From the NCBI GenBank assembly GCA_026419785.1, contig JAODTK010001943.1, positions 1 to 64,000 on the forward strand: DNA of 64,000 bases, given 5' to 3'. The first letter of the stretch is position 1; each line of letters starts with the position of its first letter. A program made the position numbers and the translations under genes. Shown piece by piece: positions 12,769 to 24,089 of the stretch. The notes beneath the pieces were generated by a model, which was not told the origin of the DNA, did no database searches, and saw nothing but the letters and a program-made list of their open reading frames with translations. The DNA comes from Sclerodactyla briareus (Eukaryota > Echinodermata > Holothuroidea > Dendrochirotida > Sclerodactylidae).

Positions 12769-13735
12769 ATCACTCTGTACCTCTTTGACCTGTGACACTC
12801 CGCATCGTCGTGTTGCAACAAACCAATAAGGTAATTACACTGACATACTGAACACTGCTTATCACACCACGCCAATCACACACGCCAGCTATGGTCCTTT
12901 GGTAAAAGAAGTGAAACAAAGCCTCTAAAAACACGACGAATTTCAAATCTTTATATATATCGTCGCAACGAAACATTTTTGGGTGAGCGAAATGGAGAAT
13001 TTCGTTCGCCTGTGCGAACCCCCAACTCTGATTACCTGCTTTGAGTTCTGTTGACCTTTTGGCCTCATTTGGCCTATGACCTTGTACCTCTTACTGGGTC
13101 ATTCTCTTGTAACGGACAGTCTCGTCTTTGTGCAGGAACCAATGGGTTATTCCACGACGTACTAAAACCATCTACCCATTAGGTCCTCTTGTAAAGGGGT
13201 GAAACAACATAATAAAATTCGACACTGCCCTTCCCGGCACCTGAACATCTAAGAGGTAACGTACAGAGAATTGTCTTGTCCCTGTGTGGCTCCACCGCCC
13301 CACCCACTTATTAATATAATAGCTTGGTATTGGACAATTGACATCATTAAGTTTGTCATTGTTGTTTCAATCCTGAGCAACTGGAACTTTTCATGATACA
13401 TATAATATCCAACAGTGGGTTGTATTACTCAATTACCACATATAAGCAGATAGAAACCTACCATTTCGGGGAAATATGATATTAGAGCACCATATAATAT
13501 TTGCATGTAGTTAATGGGACCAAAGGAGGGACTGTTTTCCAACTCCACTCGACAACAGCACAATCTGGACGTGTTTGTGTGTAGGGAGTCATTTTTCTTT
13601 TTGTTTTTTTGGTCTCCTTTCGATACGGTGTTGGTTAATTGGAAAAGAACCACTACATATAAATGCGTTCTTGCTGAACCGTATTAACCCAAACTTAACA
13701 CAACACAACTAACACAAGCACTATATTACCAGATG
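12769..13735. other. Unassigned sequence
   Basis: No supported gene or repeat family. Frames are under 80 codons. Confidence 0.45.
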
Positions 13736-13880
13736 ACAGTTGGGCTGGTGAGTAATTATAGTACAATTTATGGACTGTTCACGAACCCGCGTCGCTTAGT
13801 TAGGGTATCATTCAAGGTGGTCCTTAACTCCAGCGCAGGTCAATGCAATAGAGTACCTTAACTGAGGAAAAATAACCTAT
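13736..13880 (+). repeat. Dispersed repeat family A, copy 2
   Basis: Diverged partner of 6385-6535, same orientation. It shares gtacaatttatggac (13761), a near match of the cccgcgtcgctta phrase (13787) and a caaggtggtcctt versus caagtggggcttt phrase. Family unknown; no coding signal. Confidence 0.58.
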
Positions 13881-14790
13881 ATAACCCTTATGGGTAATTA
13901 GTGACAGTACGTCCAGTCATGACATCTTTAATGAGGATTCCTCCTATGAATTTCGGGATTGTGAGCTCGAATTGATGATGCCCGTCACGTTTGAATACAG
14001 ATAGCAGTCGTGTCGTTCCACGCTGATCCCAGAAGATGCAATGAATGTGCATGGAAAGTTTTCCGGTATAATTATCCCGGGTAAAAATTAACCACGAGGG
14101 TGATAGCGGCACGGAGGCAATTATGTATTGTCGCGTGATTGACGAAGAAATTCTCACACCGGCGCCCCCCTTTGTAACTCATTTGGAATTACTTTGTTTT
14201 TCATATACCGTCCCATTGGGAAAACGTGTTTCAGCTGCTTGTTCATGATAAGCTTGGCTCCTGGTCCAGTTCCCTCTTTTTGTGAATCAGTCCTTGTCGC
14301 TGCATGGTACTACGCTATCCAGTGTATCTGTCATTGAAACTGAAACTCCTAATTGCTGGTCACGATTATCATTCTTTGTTATCAATGATTGTAAGTGCGC
14401 TCCTGTGTGTCTGGAGTGGTTTTTTGTCGGTTGATTTGTTACAAGTTCTTACTAGTCCTATTTTAGTTATCATGGTCAAGTATAGACATGTGGCTGTTAA
14501 TACCGATGTCCGTAGGGGTTCAGTAGCAGTTTCACAGAAAATTCCCGATTGGTGGAATTTCAGACGAAGGAAGCCTTGAAAACTGAAGACTTTGCATACC
14601 CCAATCCGCCACAAGAGCCATTGCTACATATCTAACTATTCCTTAGTAGATTGGCCTCAAAGACCGTTTAGGGGGGAAATACAAACATTAATCCATATTT
14701 TGTTGCTCTATTGGTTGCCTTAATTCGTTACATTTTTTTTGTACTGTATATGTGATATTATGCAATAAATAGAGTCGAAAAGGTATCGGG
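13881..14790. other. Unassigned sequence
   Basis: Open frames on both strands (13888-14157 minus, 14304-14579 plus) overlap others and carry no family motifs. No feature supported. Confidence 0.45.
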
Positions 14791-15050
14791 GCAGGCTGCC
14801 GATCGTCTCTTGGGCTACGGTGGCGACTATGAGTATGCCCTGTACCAACTTGTGTGAGCTGGTTGCTTTTGGGGGCCACCTTACCCACAGTGACTGTGAA
14901 AGGCTCGGCCGTCACGCCCCGCTGCTCAATGGGTGGCCGGCCCCCCTGCGGGGCCCAACGTCTGCAAGGGGCCGCCGGCGCGCCGGAGTGCCGATAGCCC
15001 ATTGCATAACAGGCACCTGCTGGTATACCCGTGGGGCGCGGAATTGACGG
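14791..15050. other. GC-rich patch ahead of a (GTAT)n tract
   Basis: A 260-bp GC-rich, CpG-containing island in AT-rich surroundings. A minus frame of 104 codons (14688-15002) is open across it, and plus frames are open too, so the openness may only reflect composition. The patch is followed within 20 bp by a long (GTAT)n tract, which would fit a short retroelement with a simple-repeat tail on the plus strand. I recognise no B box or RT motif, so no family is given. Confidence 0.3.
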
Positions 15051-15065
15051 TGCTGACTATGCTAT

Positions 15066-15176
15066 GTAATGTTGTATGTAGGTATGTATGTATGTATGTA
15101 TGTATGTAGGTATGTATGTAGTATGTATGAGGTATGTATGTTGTATGTATGTATGTATGTATGTATGTATGTATGC
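15066..15176 (+). repeat. (GTAT)n microsatellite
   Basis: About 110 bp of tetranucleotide GTAT/TATG with gaggt and similar interruptions. Confidence 0.95.
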
Positions 15177-15282
15177 ACTCATGATCACACGACTTTTAGG
15201 CGTACTACATCTGTTAGGGAGATCGCCACCCTCGTGCGATCGGCAGCACCCGGAGGTCGGATCTTAGCAGTTTTGGAGATTA

Positions 15283-15641
15283 CTTACTTATACTTACTTA
15301 TGCTTCCACCCGAAGGTGCTCCAGCTGACTAAGGAAATCCTTAGTCGGCGAATTTGGAGGGGAGTCTCCAGTTTTTTGGGTGGGAGAGACACCGGCGAAT
15401 TTCGCCTACCTTTTCGAAAGAGTGCAACTGAGAACGAGGCAGAATCCTGCTCCGGGCTCACCATTTTGTCCAGATCCGACAGACGACGAAAGTGTAGCTC
15501 ACTCGTGCAGCCACTTTCCCACACGAGAAAGGAGCCGGGTGGTGGTGTTGAAGGTTGGTGTCTGTGACGACACCAGGGGTTTGAACCAGGGACCTCGGGG
15601 CATTGCAGGCGGGACAATCTACCTTCCTGAAACATCGTTTT
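15283..15641 (-). mobile_element. tRNA-derived SINE with (TAAG)n tail
   Basis: Read on the minus strand, the element opens with a tRNA-like head: an A-box-like word TGTTTCAGGAAGGTAGA (15634-15618) and, ~45 bp on, GAGGTCCCTGGTTCAAACCCC containing a perfect B box GGTTCAAACCC (15588-15577 region). Spacing and sequence resemble a tRNA-Ala/Val-type head with a degenerate A box. A ~250-bp unrelated body follows and the element ends at 15283-15302 with (TAAG)n (ttacttactta on plus). The tRNA head, body and short simple tail are the classic SINE layout; transcription by RNA polymerase III and mobilisation by a partner LINE are family knowledge. The partner LINE is unknown. Confidence 0.72.
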
Positions 15642-16145
15642 TATAGAGCGAACGGCACGCTCAAGTGCGCGCCTGCTGAGCTGCTCCCTCTGGGCCCCAC
15701 GTGGTCGCTCGAAGTGTAGAGGTTCCAGTAGTAGGTTCCAGAAAACACTCTATTTGGGCCTGTGATAAGAGCTCTTGTGAAAAAAGATGAGAGTAGGTCG
15801 CGACCCCAATGCTATGGAGTATCACAACTTACGAACGAGACAAAAGTCAGGCCCTCTCCTTACTGTTTTAGTTGAGGGATCCGGGAGTGTTACAAAGGAA
15901 GAGACCATTAAACTTACTTGAGACGTACTGAAAGTAGTATAACATATTTCTGAAGATAGTTGTCATATCTACAAGAAAAAAAGAGTCAACAGTGGACTTC
16001 GCCACGACTGTGATGAAATATTCCAAGGCTTCGGTATGCCAACCGTATTATTTTTAATGTAAATGTAATATATGTTAGTTGCTTTGTTTAGTGCAAGAGT
16101 CCATAATTGCACTCGCTTGCCCCCAACTAAGGATAGGTAGCGGGA
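15642..16145. other. Unassigned sequence
   Basis: No feature supported in this ~500-bp spacer between the SINE and the Dong-associated microsatellite. Confidence 0.4.
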
Positions 16146-16228
16146 CATATAATAATTATAATAATAACAATAATAATATATACTAATAATAATAATAATA
16201 ATAATAATAAAATTATTATTATTATTAT
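16146..16228. repeat. (AAT)n/(ATT)n microsatellite bordering Dong copy 1
   Basis: About 80 bp of AAT repeats on plus switching to ATT near 16211. It touches the 3' end of the minus-strand Dong copy, as expected for an element inserted in TAA repeats. Confidence 0.93.
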
Positions 16229-18635
16229 GATAGATCGATGGACTTCTCAAACCTGTGCCATGTTGGAATGTATGTACATATATACACTGTCCGACCTCGA
16301 AATCCTACCCGGATTCTGGGAGGTCGAGGACTCCCTGATGATGTGGGCACTTCCGAGGATAGCATGTTTGACCAACGGCCCTTTAGGTTGTGCTTTCCTG
16401 GAATTCTTAGTAGTTGGCCCATCAAGGTTGGACTCACTGCCCGAGCGCACCGATCACTACTGGAACCACCTTGCCTTCACATCCAACAGCCTTTGGATCA
16501 TCCAACTTCAGGTCCTTGGTTATTGTCATGTCTCTCTTGTTCTTTACTTGCGAGGTTCATGTCAGCTAGTGATCGCCACATCTATTACAGTTGCTCTTCT
16601 CTCCTGCTTGTCTATTACGATGATGTAGTTCTTGATGGGATGATCCTATCTGTCCTTACCTCGAAGTCCCAGAGTAGTTTGGTTGTTTCTGGCTCCAGTC
16701 ACGCGTTGGTCTGGTAGCAAGGGTGGGTAGCAGTGTTTTAAAATGTGGTGAGTGCATATGGACCAGTGTAGAGATGCTGCTACGCTGTTTTGTCTCTTCA
16801 GATCTCTGACCGGCTAGCTTCGGACAAGCCTATATGATGTGGTTTTACTGTCCCATCTGTCACTTTGCACACCTGCCACTTGCTGTCAGTCGACACTCTC
16901 ATGATACGTGTTTGGGGTGGGTTTTTTTCTTCGTATTCAGTGCCTGGGTCTTGTGCCGCTGTGATAAGCGCCTCTGTCTCGATTTCAGGCCTGTGCAGTA
17001 CACGCCACATTTATGCCTTATCTCTTGTGGTGTAACTCCTTCACTTCGGAGGATTTTGGCCGTGCATGGGCTTGTTTCTTTCTTCCATTTTCCTCATACT
17101 GCTGTGTCCATTCTGATTTCCATTCATCATCCTTTCCTTTCCTTCTCGATGTTCACCGGTTGCCATGCTGCTTCCAGTAGAGGTTCTTCCTCTTTCTTCA
17201 GTGCCCGGGTCCTCCGAACAACCAAATTTTTTTTTTTTTTTGGGAAAATTAAAAAAGCCCCGCACGTCCTCACTTATCGTGCCCTCCACTTCCTTTAGAC
17301 CCCGCACCCCTTCGCCTCGGTAAGTAAGTCTGGTGGATGTCCGCTCTTGTGATGATTCCACCTGGGATTTCAGGAGCTTGCGATTTTTTCGGTCGTGCTC
17401 CGCCAACTCGCTGCGTGTCCCGTCTGATTTCCGCGGGGTGCTCGTACCCGGCATGGCAATATTCATTCAGGGCTTGGATTTTATTTTGCCAGTTCAGCTT
17501 GGTCTTCAGGACTTTCGCACTCTCTTGGTGGTAGGTCTTGTTATCATTGCCTTCACTTTGCTCTTGGAGGTTCTCCATGCCGTGTATAAGACCAAGGGAT
17601 TGTACCTTTTGTTAACGTCGACGTCATGAATTTCTGGGTCTGCGATGTTCGCACGAGCCCTTGTGTCGTCCGCACCCTCCCTCTATGGGCGATCAGTCGT
17701 CCACACGTCTCGAGGCCCGAACTGCAATCCGATATCACACTGAAGATTTGGACTGTAGTGTTCATAGAGTCATGTCCTGCTCCTTCTACCATAAACTTTA
17801 GAGGTTCCTCCATTACAGGCGGTGTGGCTTGTTTTTTTTTTTTTGTATCCTCGTTGGTGGTGTTCTTAGTATGTGGCTGAGGGGGTTGAGTGCCACACAG
17901 AACAGTAGCGGGGACAAGGCTGGGAAGTACCTCGTCTTATGGGACCTGGGCCAGGTGGTGCCGCTTGCGTAGGTTATTGACCCAATTTCGCATGGAACTG
18001 TTGATCAGAGTGCATACTTTCTGGTCTATCTTGTGGCATTTTCATCGTCGTCAATTATCCATAGTGTGGTTACGCAGTCGTAGGCCTTTCTGGAGTCGAT
18101 CCACGCTACTGCTAGATTCGTGCGGCGAGTTCCTCGAGTCCTGCCCACGGCCTCGTCAATGACGAGCTGGTCTTTGGTTACCCTACTCCCTGGCCTAACT
18201 CCTTTCTGTTCCTCAGGGCGGCATTTATGCTGAGTCAGATGACCCATAATCTGGTCAGCCAGGATGCCAGACAGCAAACTTCCAGGTGGTCGGGAGGCAT
18301 GTGTGTGGCCTGAAGTTTGCTGATGAGGGATCTTTGTTGGGGTCCTCCTGGATCACAAGTCCTTCAAATTGTCAAACATTTGGGTGTGTCGACTGGATTG
18401 TCTACAAGTTGCTGCAACTGCGTCGCTATTCTGTGGTGGAGGGTGGTCATTTCTTCAACCAGAAGGCCTGTACCTGGTCTGGTCCGGGGGACCTCCAGTT
18501 CGACATCGTCTTCGCCTTTCTCCGTACGTCGGCTTCGGTTATATGCGTTGTATGTTGGTCGGGGACGTTTTCGTAGTGGTCTTGAAGTCCTCTATCCATC
18601 TGGCCTTATTGTTATGGAATTTCTCCACTCCCCAT

Positions 18636-18637
<2 letters not shown>
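16229..18637 (-). mobile_element. R4/Dong-clade LINE, copy 1 (5'-truncated)
   Basis: Minus-strand non-LTR element of ~2.4 kb lying between two TAA/TTA microsatellites. In order from its 5' side (right) it holds the linker before the RT, RT core, thumb, a degraded zinc-knuckle region and a restriction-enzyme-like endonuclease remnant, the layout of R4/Dong elements. Pieces align with the neighbouring plus copy (18702-21804), including a shared phrase near the 3' end (cc-gaat-cgggtag-att-cgaggt). The last ~80 bp differ, so the copies are different subfamilies. Many stops and shifts make it inactive. Target preference of Dong for TAA repeats is established for the family. Confidence 0.88.
16290..18600 (-). 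pseudogene. Dead R4/Dong ORF: RT plus restriction-like endonuclease
   Basis: On minus, near 18480, SPGPDQVQAFWLK marks the block just before the RT. The RT fingers/palm read ILADQIMGHL, RVTKDQLVIDEAV and VAWIDSRKAYDCV (18277-18026). The catalytic DD box is lost: the expected MDDLKLY position (~17810) reads MEEPLKFM. Thumb-side blocks read LNWQNKIQALNEY (~17490) and LAEHDRKNRKLLKSQ with RGLKEVEGTISEDVRG (17466-17240), good matches to this clade. The endonuclease part (~16650-16560) reads YIIVIDKQERRATVIDVAIT, keeping the second acidic VIDVA strand but with NY where the family has the catalytic PD. A poly-A run at 17227-17241 and many stops disable it. Confidence 0.85.
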
Positions 18638-18668
<31 letters not shown>

Positions 18669-18701
18669 TATTATTATTAATATTATCATTATTATTATTA
18701 T
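18638..18701. repeat. (TAA)n-(TTA)n microsatellite between the two Dong copies
   Basis: About 30 bp of TAA on plus followed by about 30 bp of TTA, making an imperfect inverted repeat. It separates the 5' ends of the divergent Dong copies. Confidence 0.93.
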
Positions 18702-21700
18702 TTCTTGTGGAGACAAAGTGGGGTCTCGCATAATACTTGGTCCCCCAAACCCATACCCATGGGGAGAAACAATAATACATCCATACCGAGGTCGCCCAAG
18801 TCAACCTCGCCCGGGTCAACAAGGTCTGCGTCAGACGCCGCGCCCTCAGGACGTACTGGCGAAAAATGGGCTACTGGAGGCAACCAACGTAGGGAGTGGA
18901 CACGCCAGAGGCGCAAAAAATTCAACGGATAATTGATCAACGACGGGCGATCAGCCTCATTCCACACATTACACGACAAAACTGGATGAATACGACGACT
19001 AACCAGCGTCGGCAGTAACGGAACACCTCGTGAACAACCTGCAAAGGCAGAACCTGTATCAAAACCAAGCAGCCGTCCAATGCCAGAGAACGAGCCAAGC
19101 CATCAGATGAACCAGGTGTGACAACAGAGAAGGAAGATCAGCTGAGAGGGGGAAATTGAAAGGGGAGTTGTCACACCATGAACCAAACAACTTCACGTCA
19201 GCCGGTGTGGATAGATGAAGAAACATTACGGCAAGTCCGTGAACTCACGAATAAAGCCAACCCTGTCCTGCAGCTGATCCATACTCATAATGTGACAGAG
19301 ACCAAACGCCTCACGTAGTAACAGCAATGGTCATATCAAGAAGAATCTCTGAGGAGCGCCGAAAGAAAATGCCACCCAAACCGCACCGTGGAAAAGGCGC
19401 CTTCAGAATCATATCAGAAATCTGAGAAAGTATATCAGCAGAATGGAATCGGCCAGAGAGAATCGAGGGGAATCTCCCCAATGACATCATGACCCGATAC
19501 TGGATAAAAGAAAAAATGGGATGAGAAGAGCCATAGAGACGCTAAAACAGAGGACATACGGCAACCTCGCACAGAATGAACCGCTATACAGCTCGTATAG
19601 AGCAATTAAAAATGAACAGCATGGTGTCCCACCCAACCTGCAGAGCAGAGTTATACTCCCAGCTCAGAATGGCGCCCCTACAGAGAGACAAATCCCTGGA
19701 AGTGAGGAGACCAAGGACTTCTGGGAGGGAATATGGGGGACAGCAAAAACTCACAACCAAGAGGCAGAGTGGTCGCAGCCCTACGACACCCCTACTCAAG
19801 AAAAAACAGAGAATAACACGCACGACGTCAACGGAAAGGTGAAGAGGATGCCGAACTGGGAGGCACCTGGGCCTGACCAAGTACAGGGCTAATAGTGAGA
19901 CACCGAGCAGCCTACTTTGTAGACTGGCAAATCAACTACAGGACGTAGTAGACCACACTGAGCAAATTCCAACCATGGCTCAAAAGAATCGAACTGTACT
20001 GATTCAGAAAGGAACACAGCTAAGCAACTACCGCCCTATCACATTATTTCCGACTACGTGGAAGGTGCTCTCTGGATACTCGCCGACCAAATAAATGGCC
20101 ACCTATCTGAACACCACATTCTCGCGTTTGAGCAGAAATGGGCAAGACCTGGGTGTCGTGGCATAACGGACCAGCTGCTAATTGACAAAAACGTCACTGG
20201 TGACTCAAGAGGAGACGAACAAAACCTTACGGTTGGGTGGATTGACTACAGAGAGGCGTATGACTCGGTCCCACACTTCTGGATCATCCACGCCATGAAA
20301 ATACACCAGATCAACCCCACGATCACGACGCTATAAGTGAAGGTCAATGGCCCACAAACAGGTCACTACCATAACCTGCGTGAAGGGAAAAAGCCGACAT
20401 CAATATTGAGCGTGGGATATTCCAGGTGATGCACTATCACCACTCCTGTTCTGTGTAGCACTCAACCCACTGAGCCGCATACTGCGGCAAGCTAAACAGG
20501 GTTACCCCCTCAGGGCTGGTCAACAAAGTTAACCATCTCCTGTATAGATGATCTCAAGCTCTATACTCTAAGAACGAGGTCGAACTAACAGCCCTGATCG
20601 AGACGTTCGCATAGTCAGCAAGACATCTGCAATGGAGTTCGGCTCGACACGTTGGCGAGACAATCATCCAGAGGGGGAAACTCAAACTCACCGATGGCCT
20701 CGATCTTAGACATTGGGAATCAAGTATCTCGGTAATCTCCAAAACAATGTAGATAAAGAAAGGGAGTTAAGAGTGGCGGCATCACCGACATACATGAAAC
20801 GGCTAAACCTTTTTTCTTCTGAAATCCGGCTCAACGGACAAAACAATACATGCCATAAATAGGTACGCCTTGCCAGTAATTACAGAAAACATACGGCAGG
20901 CCTAATAGACTGGACACAGAGTGAGCTGTCCGGTCTCGATCGACAGGATGACAGAAAACCATGAACACGTATTGGGGACTGCACGCACGGACTGACATAC
21001 AACAACCGACTGTATCCTTCTCGAGAAAGATGGAAAGTAGAGGCCTGAAAGAAGTTGCTGCCACGATAGAACCCCAGTGTGCCGGACTGCGGAATACTCT
21101 GCCACGGTCAATCCCAAGTGCCCACTAAGCAAAAGTACTGCGATCATCCGTGGACCCGAAGTGCCGAATTTGCGTGAGAAGATGAGACTGCGACCCACAT
21201 AGTGAGTGCATGCTGGAAAATAGCTGGAGCCTCTATAAGGTCAGACACAACAACGTCGCACTGCTATACACCACAGAGTTGTGTAAGTTCTACAAAATCC
21301 CAACGGAACACGGTAAGACATGGCTCCTAACAACCCAACCCCATGCAGATCATGAAAGAGCCAAGATCCTCCTGGGACTTCGACATAAGAACCGATCGTC
21401 ATACACGACAGCTACCCATACCTGCGATAGTGTACAAAGGCCGGCAGGAGCGGCAAACGGTCGCGGCGGACGTGGCCATTCCCTTCCCAACGCCCATCAT
21501 CGTCCTGTAAGAAATAAAAAGATAAGAAATACCAGGATCTGCGCTCGAGTGCAGAGCCTATGGAATGTCAAAGCCAAGGTTGTGCCCGTCGTGATAGGGG
21601 CATTCGGCGCAGTCACAACAACATAGACTCACATCTGGAAGATACCCCAGGCACCCACCATGCAACAACCCTAACGAAAAGGCATACTCGGCCACTGCCC

Positions 21701-21804
21701 ACCATACTAAGACGTGTTTACCCAAACCTCCAGGAATCGGGTAGCATTCCGAGGTTAGAGAAAAACAGAGAGAGGTCACAAGCCAACTGAGAGAGTTGTG
21801 AGAA
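18702..21804 (+). mobile_element. R4/Dong-clade LINE, copy 2 (near full length)
   Basis: Plus-strand non-LTR element of ~3.1 kb with a TTA/TAA microsatellite at each edge. It keeps the N-terminal region, RT, zinc-knuckle and restriction-like endonuclease segments in the expected order, and its 3' end (gagaagag) passes straight into (AAT)n. The length is near that of a single-ORF Dong/R4 element. It lies head to head with copy 1. Stops and frameshifts occur every 100-300 bp, so it is a fossil. Confidence 0.9.
18780..21745 (+). pseudogene. Dead R4/Dong ORF: N-terminal region, RT, CCHC, endonuclease
   Basis: N-terminal part: WIDEETLRQVRELTNKANP (19206-19265) and WIKEKMG/MRRAIETLKQR (19500-19550). 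Pre-RT block: FWEGIWGTAKTHNQEAEW (~19718-19775) and RMPNWEAPGPDQVQG (~19848-19891). RT: ILADQINGHLSEHHI, then GWIDYREAYDSVPHFWII (20236-20288), then an IDDLKLY catalytic box (20541-20567). Zinc knuckle: C-R-I-C at 21162-21173 and THIVSAC at 21193-21213, separated by a one-base shift. Endonuclease region: 21300-21480, followed by VKAKVVPVVIGAFGAV (21564-21617). Motif order and spacing fit the clade closely. The frame is broken many times. Such a protein would nick target DNA and prime reverse transcription there (family knowledge). Confidence 0.87.
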
Positions 21805-21841
21805 GAGAATAATAATAATAATAATATAATAATAATAATAA

Positions 21842-21881
<40 letters not shown>

Positions 21882-21882
21882 T
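21805..21882. repeat. (AAT)n microsatellite, 3' border of Dong copy 2
   Basis: About 78 bp of AAT with single-base interruptions, directly abutting the element's 3' end. Confidence 0.95.
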
Positions 21883-21939
21883 GAATAGTACTCAGTATCG
21901 ATATTGTACGTAGGCAATAACAGGTACTGGTATCTTTCA

Positions 21940-22075
21940 ATATCACGTGCGTACGGAGTTATCAGGTACGCAAATAATATGACTTTATCACCTCACGCAT
22001 GCTGGTAATGATCATCACGTGGGCAGTCACGATGTAGTCACGTGCATACAGCCTGAACATAAATGTTCACGTGGA
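21940..22075. promoter_or_regulatory. Cluster of four CACGTG E-boxes (candidate)
   Basis: Four perfect CACGTG palindromes lie at 21944, 22016, 22039 and 22068 within 130 bp, set in loosely repeated text (atcacgtg.gtac, atcaggtacg). CACGTG is the binding word of bHLH factors such as MYC/MAX and USF (family knowledge). No promoter or transcript is visible nearby, and the cluster may simply be a decayed minisatellite. Confidence 0.3.
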
Positions 22076-24089
22076 ATGGTAATATCATCAGGTATGTTTT
22101 GTTTCGCAAAAATACCAGGATGACGTAGATCTAAAACACCCACCTTGCTTGAACTTGCAAGTTGAACCACTCTAGTAGCCATGTATATTCATGACTGAAT
22201 ACCAGCCTGAGCAGACGTAAATTCGTGACGTCGGAGGACTTTCGATCATGTGTTTCTTTCAACGAATCACCCAAAACTGCTAGTATTGGGCCTATTAAGA
22301 ATATTACTCTCTCCATAGGCCTAATTTTTTGGTATTCAATTAGAAAAAAGGTAATTTAAGAAACCCGTATACACAAACTTTAGCCGTTGTAAATTGATTT
22401 ACCTACTGGCTTTCGGGCCTTTCTACTAGCATATTTCTTCGTTAGTGTTTCAATATTCGATTCCGGTTGCATTGTCACAATAAAGTTAGACGAATAGTCT
22501 GTGACGAATAGACAAAGATCGCGTCGAGTAAGAATGTCCACAATACAAAACGAAAACAGAAAAAATAGCCCGAGAAGGATGGAAAGAATGGGTATTCCGA
22601 ATTATGGGTCTTTTGGAATATTATTTCGCCGATTAATCACTAATTACCAATATGAATCTTGAAACTACCAGTATGTCTTGTATCAAGTTAAATTGGTAAG
22701 TCCTGGCTTCTTGGTTGTTGCAGATAGTTCAAAGAGAACGCGCTAAATCCGATATATTCTTGAGTCAAAATGACAACCTAAAGTTAGGAGTGACAGAATT
22801 CATCACCAATTGCCATCTATCACCCAGAAAGAACAGCTGTCATTGATCTAACGATCGAGAGAGCAATGATGTCATATTCCGCATTTTAATATACAGGGTT
22901 GCATTTCGCTGACGATCATGAGAAAGTATGCGCGACTATTATGAAATTTGATCTAAACCATCGCCACTATTTGATCGATTTGAACGGAGTACTCATTCAA
23001 TGATTAGAACCACTGTTTACATTACTTATCATCATATTTATCAATTTGTTTGAAGATGCTGGTAGACCTATCCGACGACAGTTGCAGGGTTGAATTGATT
23101 GATGTTTTAATAGCTATACAGTGTAAGTCAGTATGTCTGACCAAGAAAAACGTATAAGGTACTCTTGCTAACATGCCCACATATTTTCCCCAGAAATGTT
23201 TTGGACAATTGGGCTTCTTAGGAATCTGGTCAACGCAAGAAAAATCAAAGTTATGAATAAGAAAATCGCAGAGAAGCACGTCGCATTTTCAACGGAGGTA
23301 ATGGAGTTTTAAAACACATGAAAATGTGAATTTACATGAATTATTCCCAAGGAATTCGCCTGCTCGATCGAAAATTGCGTCCACTCGTTACTCGACCTTG
23401 TCCACAACCGCCCTTGCAAAATAAACAGTAACATCTTCGTATTCCAAGACGCGACCACAGGGGGTTGGAGAACCGCTAACTTTCATGAGGATATCCACAT
23501 ATGGTGTCGTTTTTGACACACACAACGTTTTACTGCTGCTTTGGACCCCGCCTCTAACAGTCTAACCGCTTTAACAAGTGCTTGTACTGCAGTTCTCATG
23601 TTCTCCATGTATAGCTCGTATTTTCTGTTCTTCCTAGTTGTCTATCCGTGATTAGTTCGTAAGATCAGTCTCTTATTCACAATAGTAGGTGCAACAGAGA
23701 GCATTATTATCAGCAGACTTAGAAAAGGAGATATTTCAATATGATCTAATATCATATAATATGATATAATTGAAAAGGGTGTATCAAACAATTATTTCAC
23801 ATGCTTAAAGCTTAATAAAACATAAAATTTCAAGTAAAAACAGAGAAAGAAATAAAGATGGGTGATTCAGTGGCTTCATGCTTCCAATTTGAAATCAGTG
23901 TGCCGGTCGGGTCAAAATTAAACACTCAATTTCTGAAGAAAAAATCCATAATTTTATGAAAAGCTATCTGTTGTTAATTCAAAGTTTTTTCAAACAACTG
24001 TGCAAAGTACTCGGTATATGAACAATAATTAACAGAAATGAACTAAACTAGTGAAATGCTTATTGCTTTCCCTTGTGAAACAGGTAATG
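22076..24089. other. Unassigned AT-rich sequence
   Basis: No gene or repeat family supported. The longest open frame (23022-23279 minus, 85 codons) shows no domain features. Repeated atatgatataat words occur near 23745. Confidence 0.45.

Noticed and set aside
14688-15002. 104-codon minus frame in the GC-rich patch as a gene
   Set aside because: No recognised domain, plus frames are open too, and the patch leads into a (GTAT)n tract, suggesting a repeat rather than a gene.
16238-17298. Long plus-strand open frames (159 and 154 codons)
   Set aside because: They are antisense to the minus-strand Dong copy 1, whose RT and endonuclease motifs read on the other strand.
21558-21917. 119-codon minus-strand frame rich in Y and I
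   Set aside because: Runs through the AAT microsatellite and is antisense to the Dong copy 2 C terminus.
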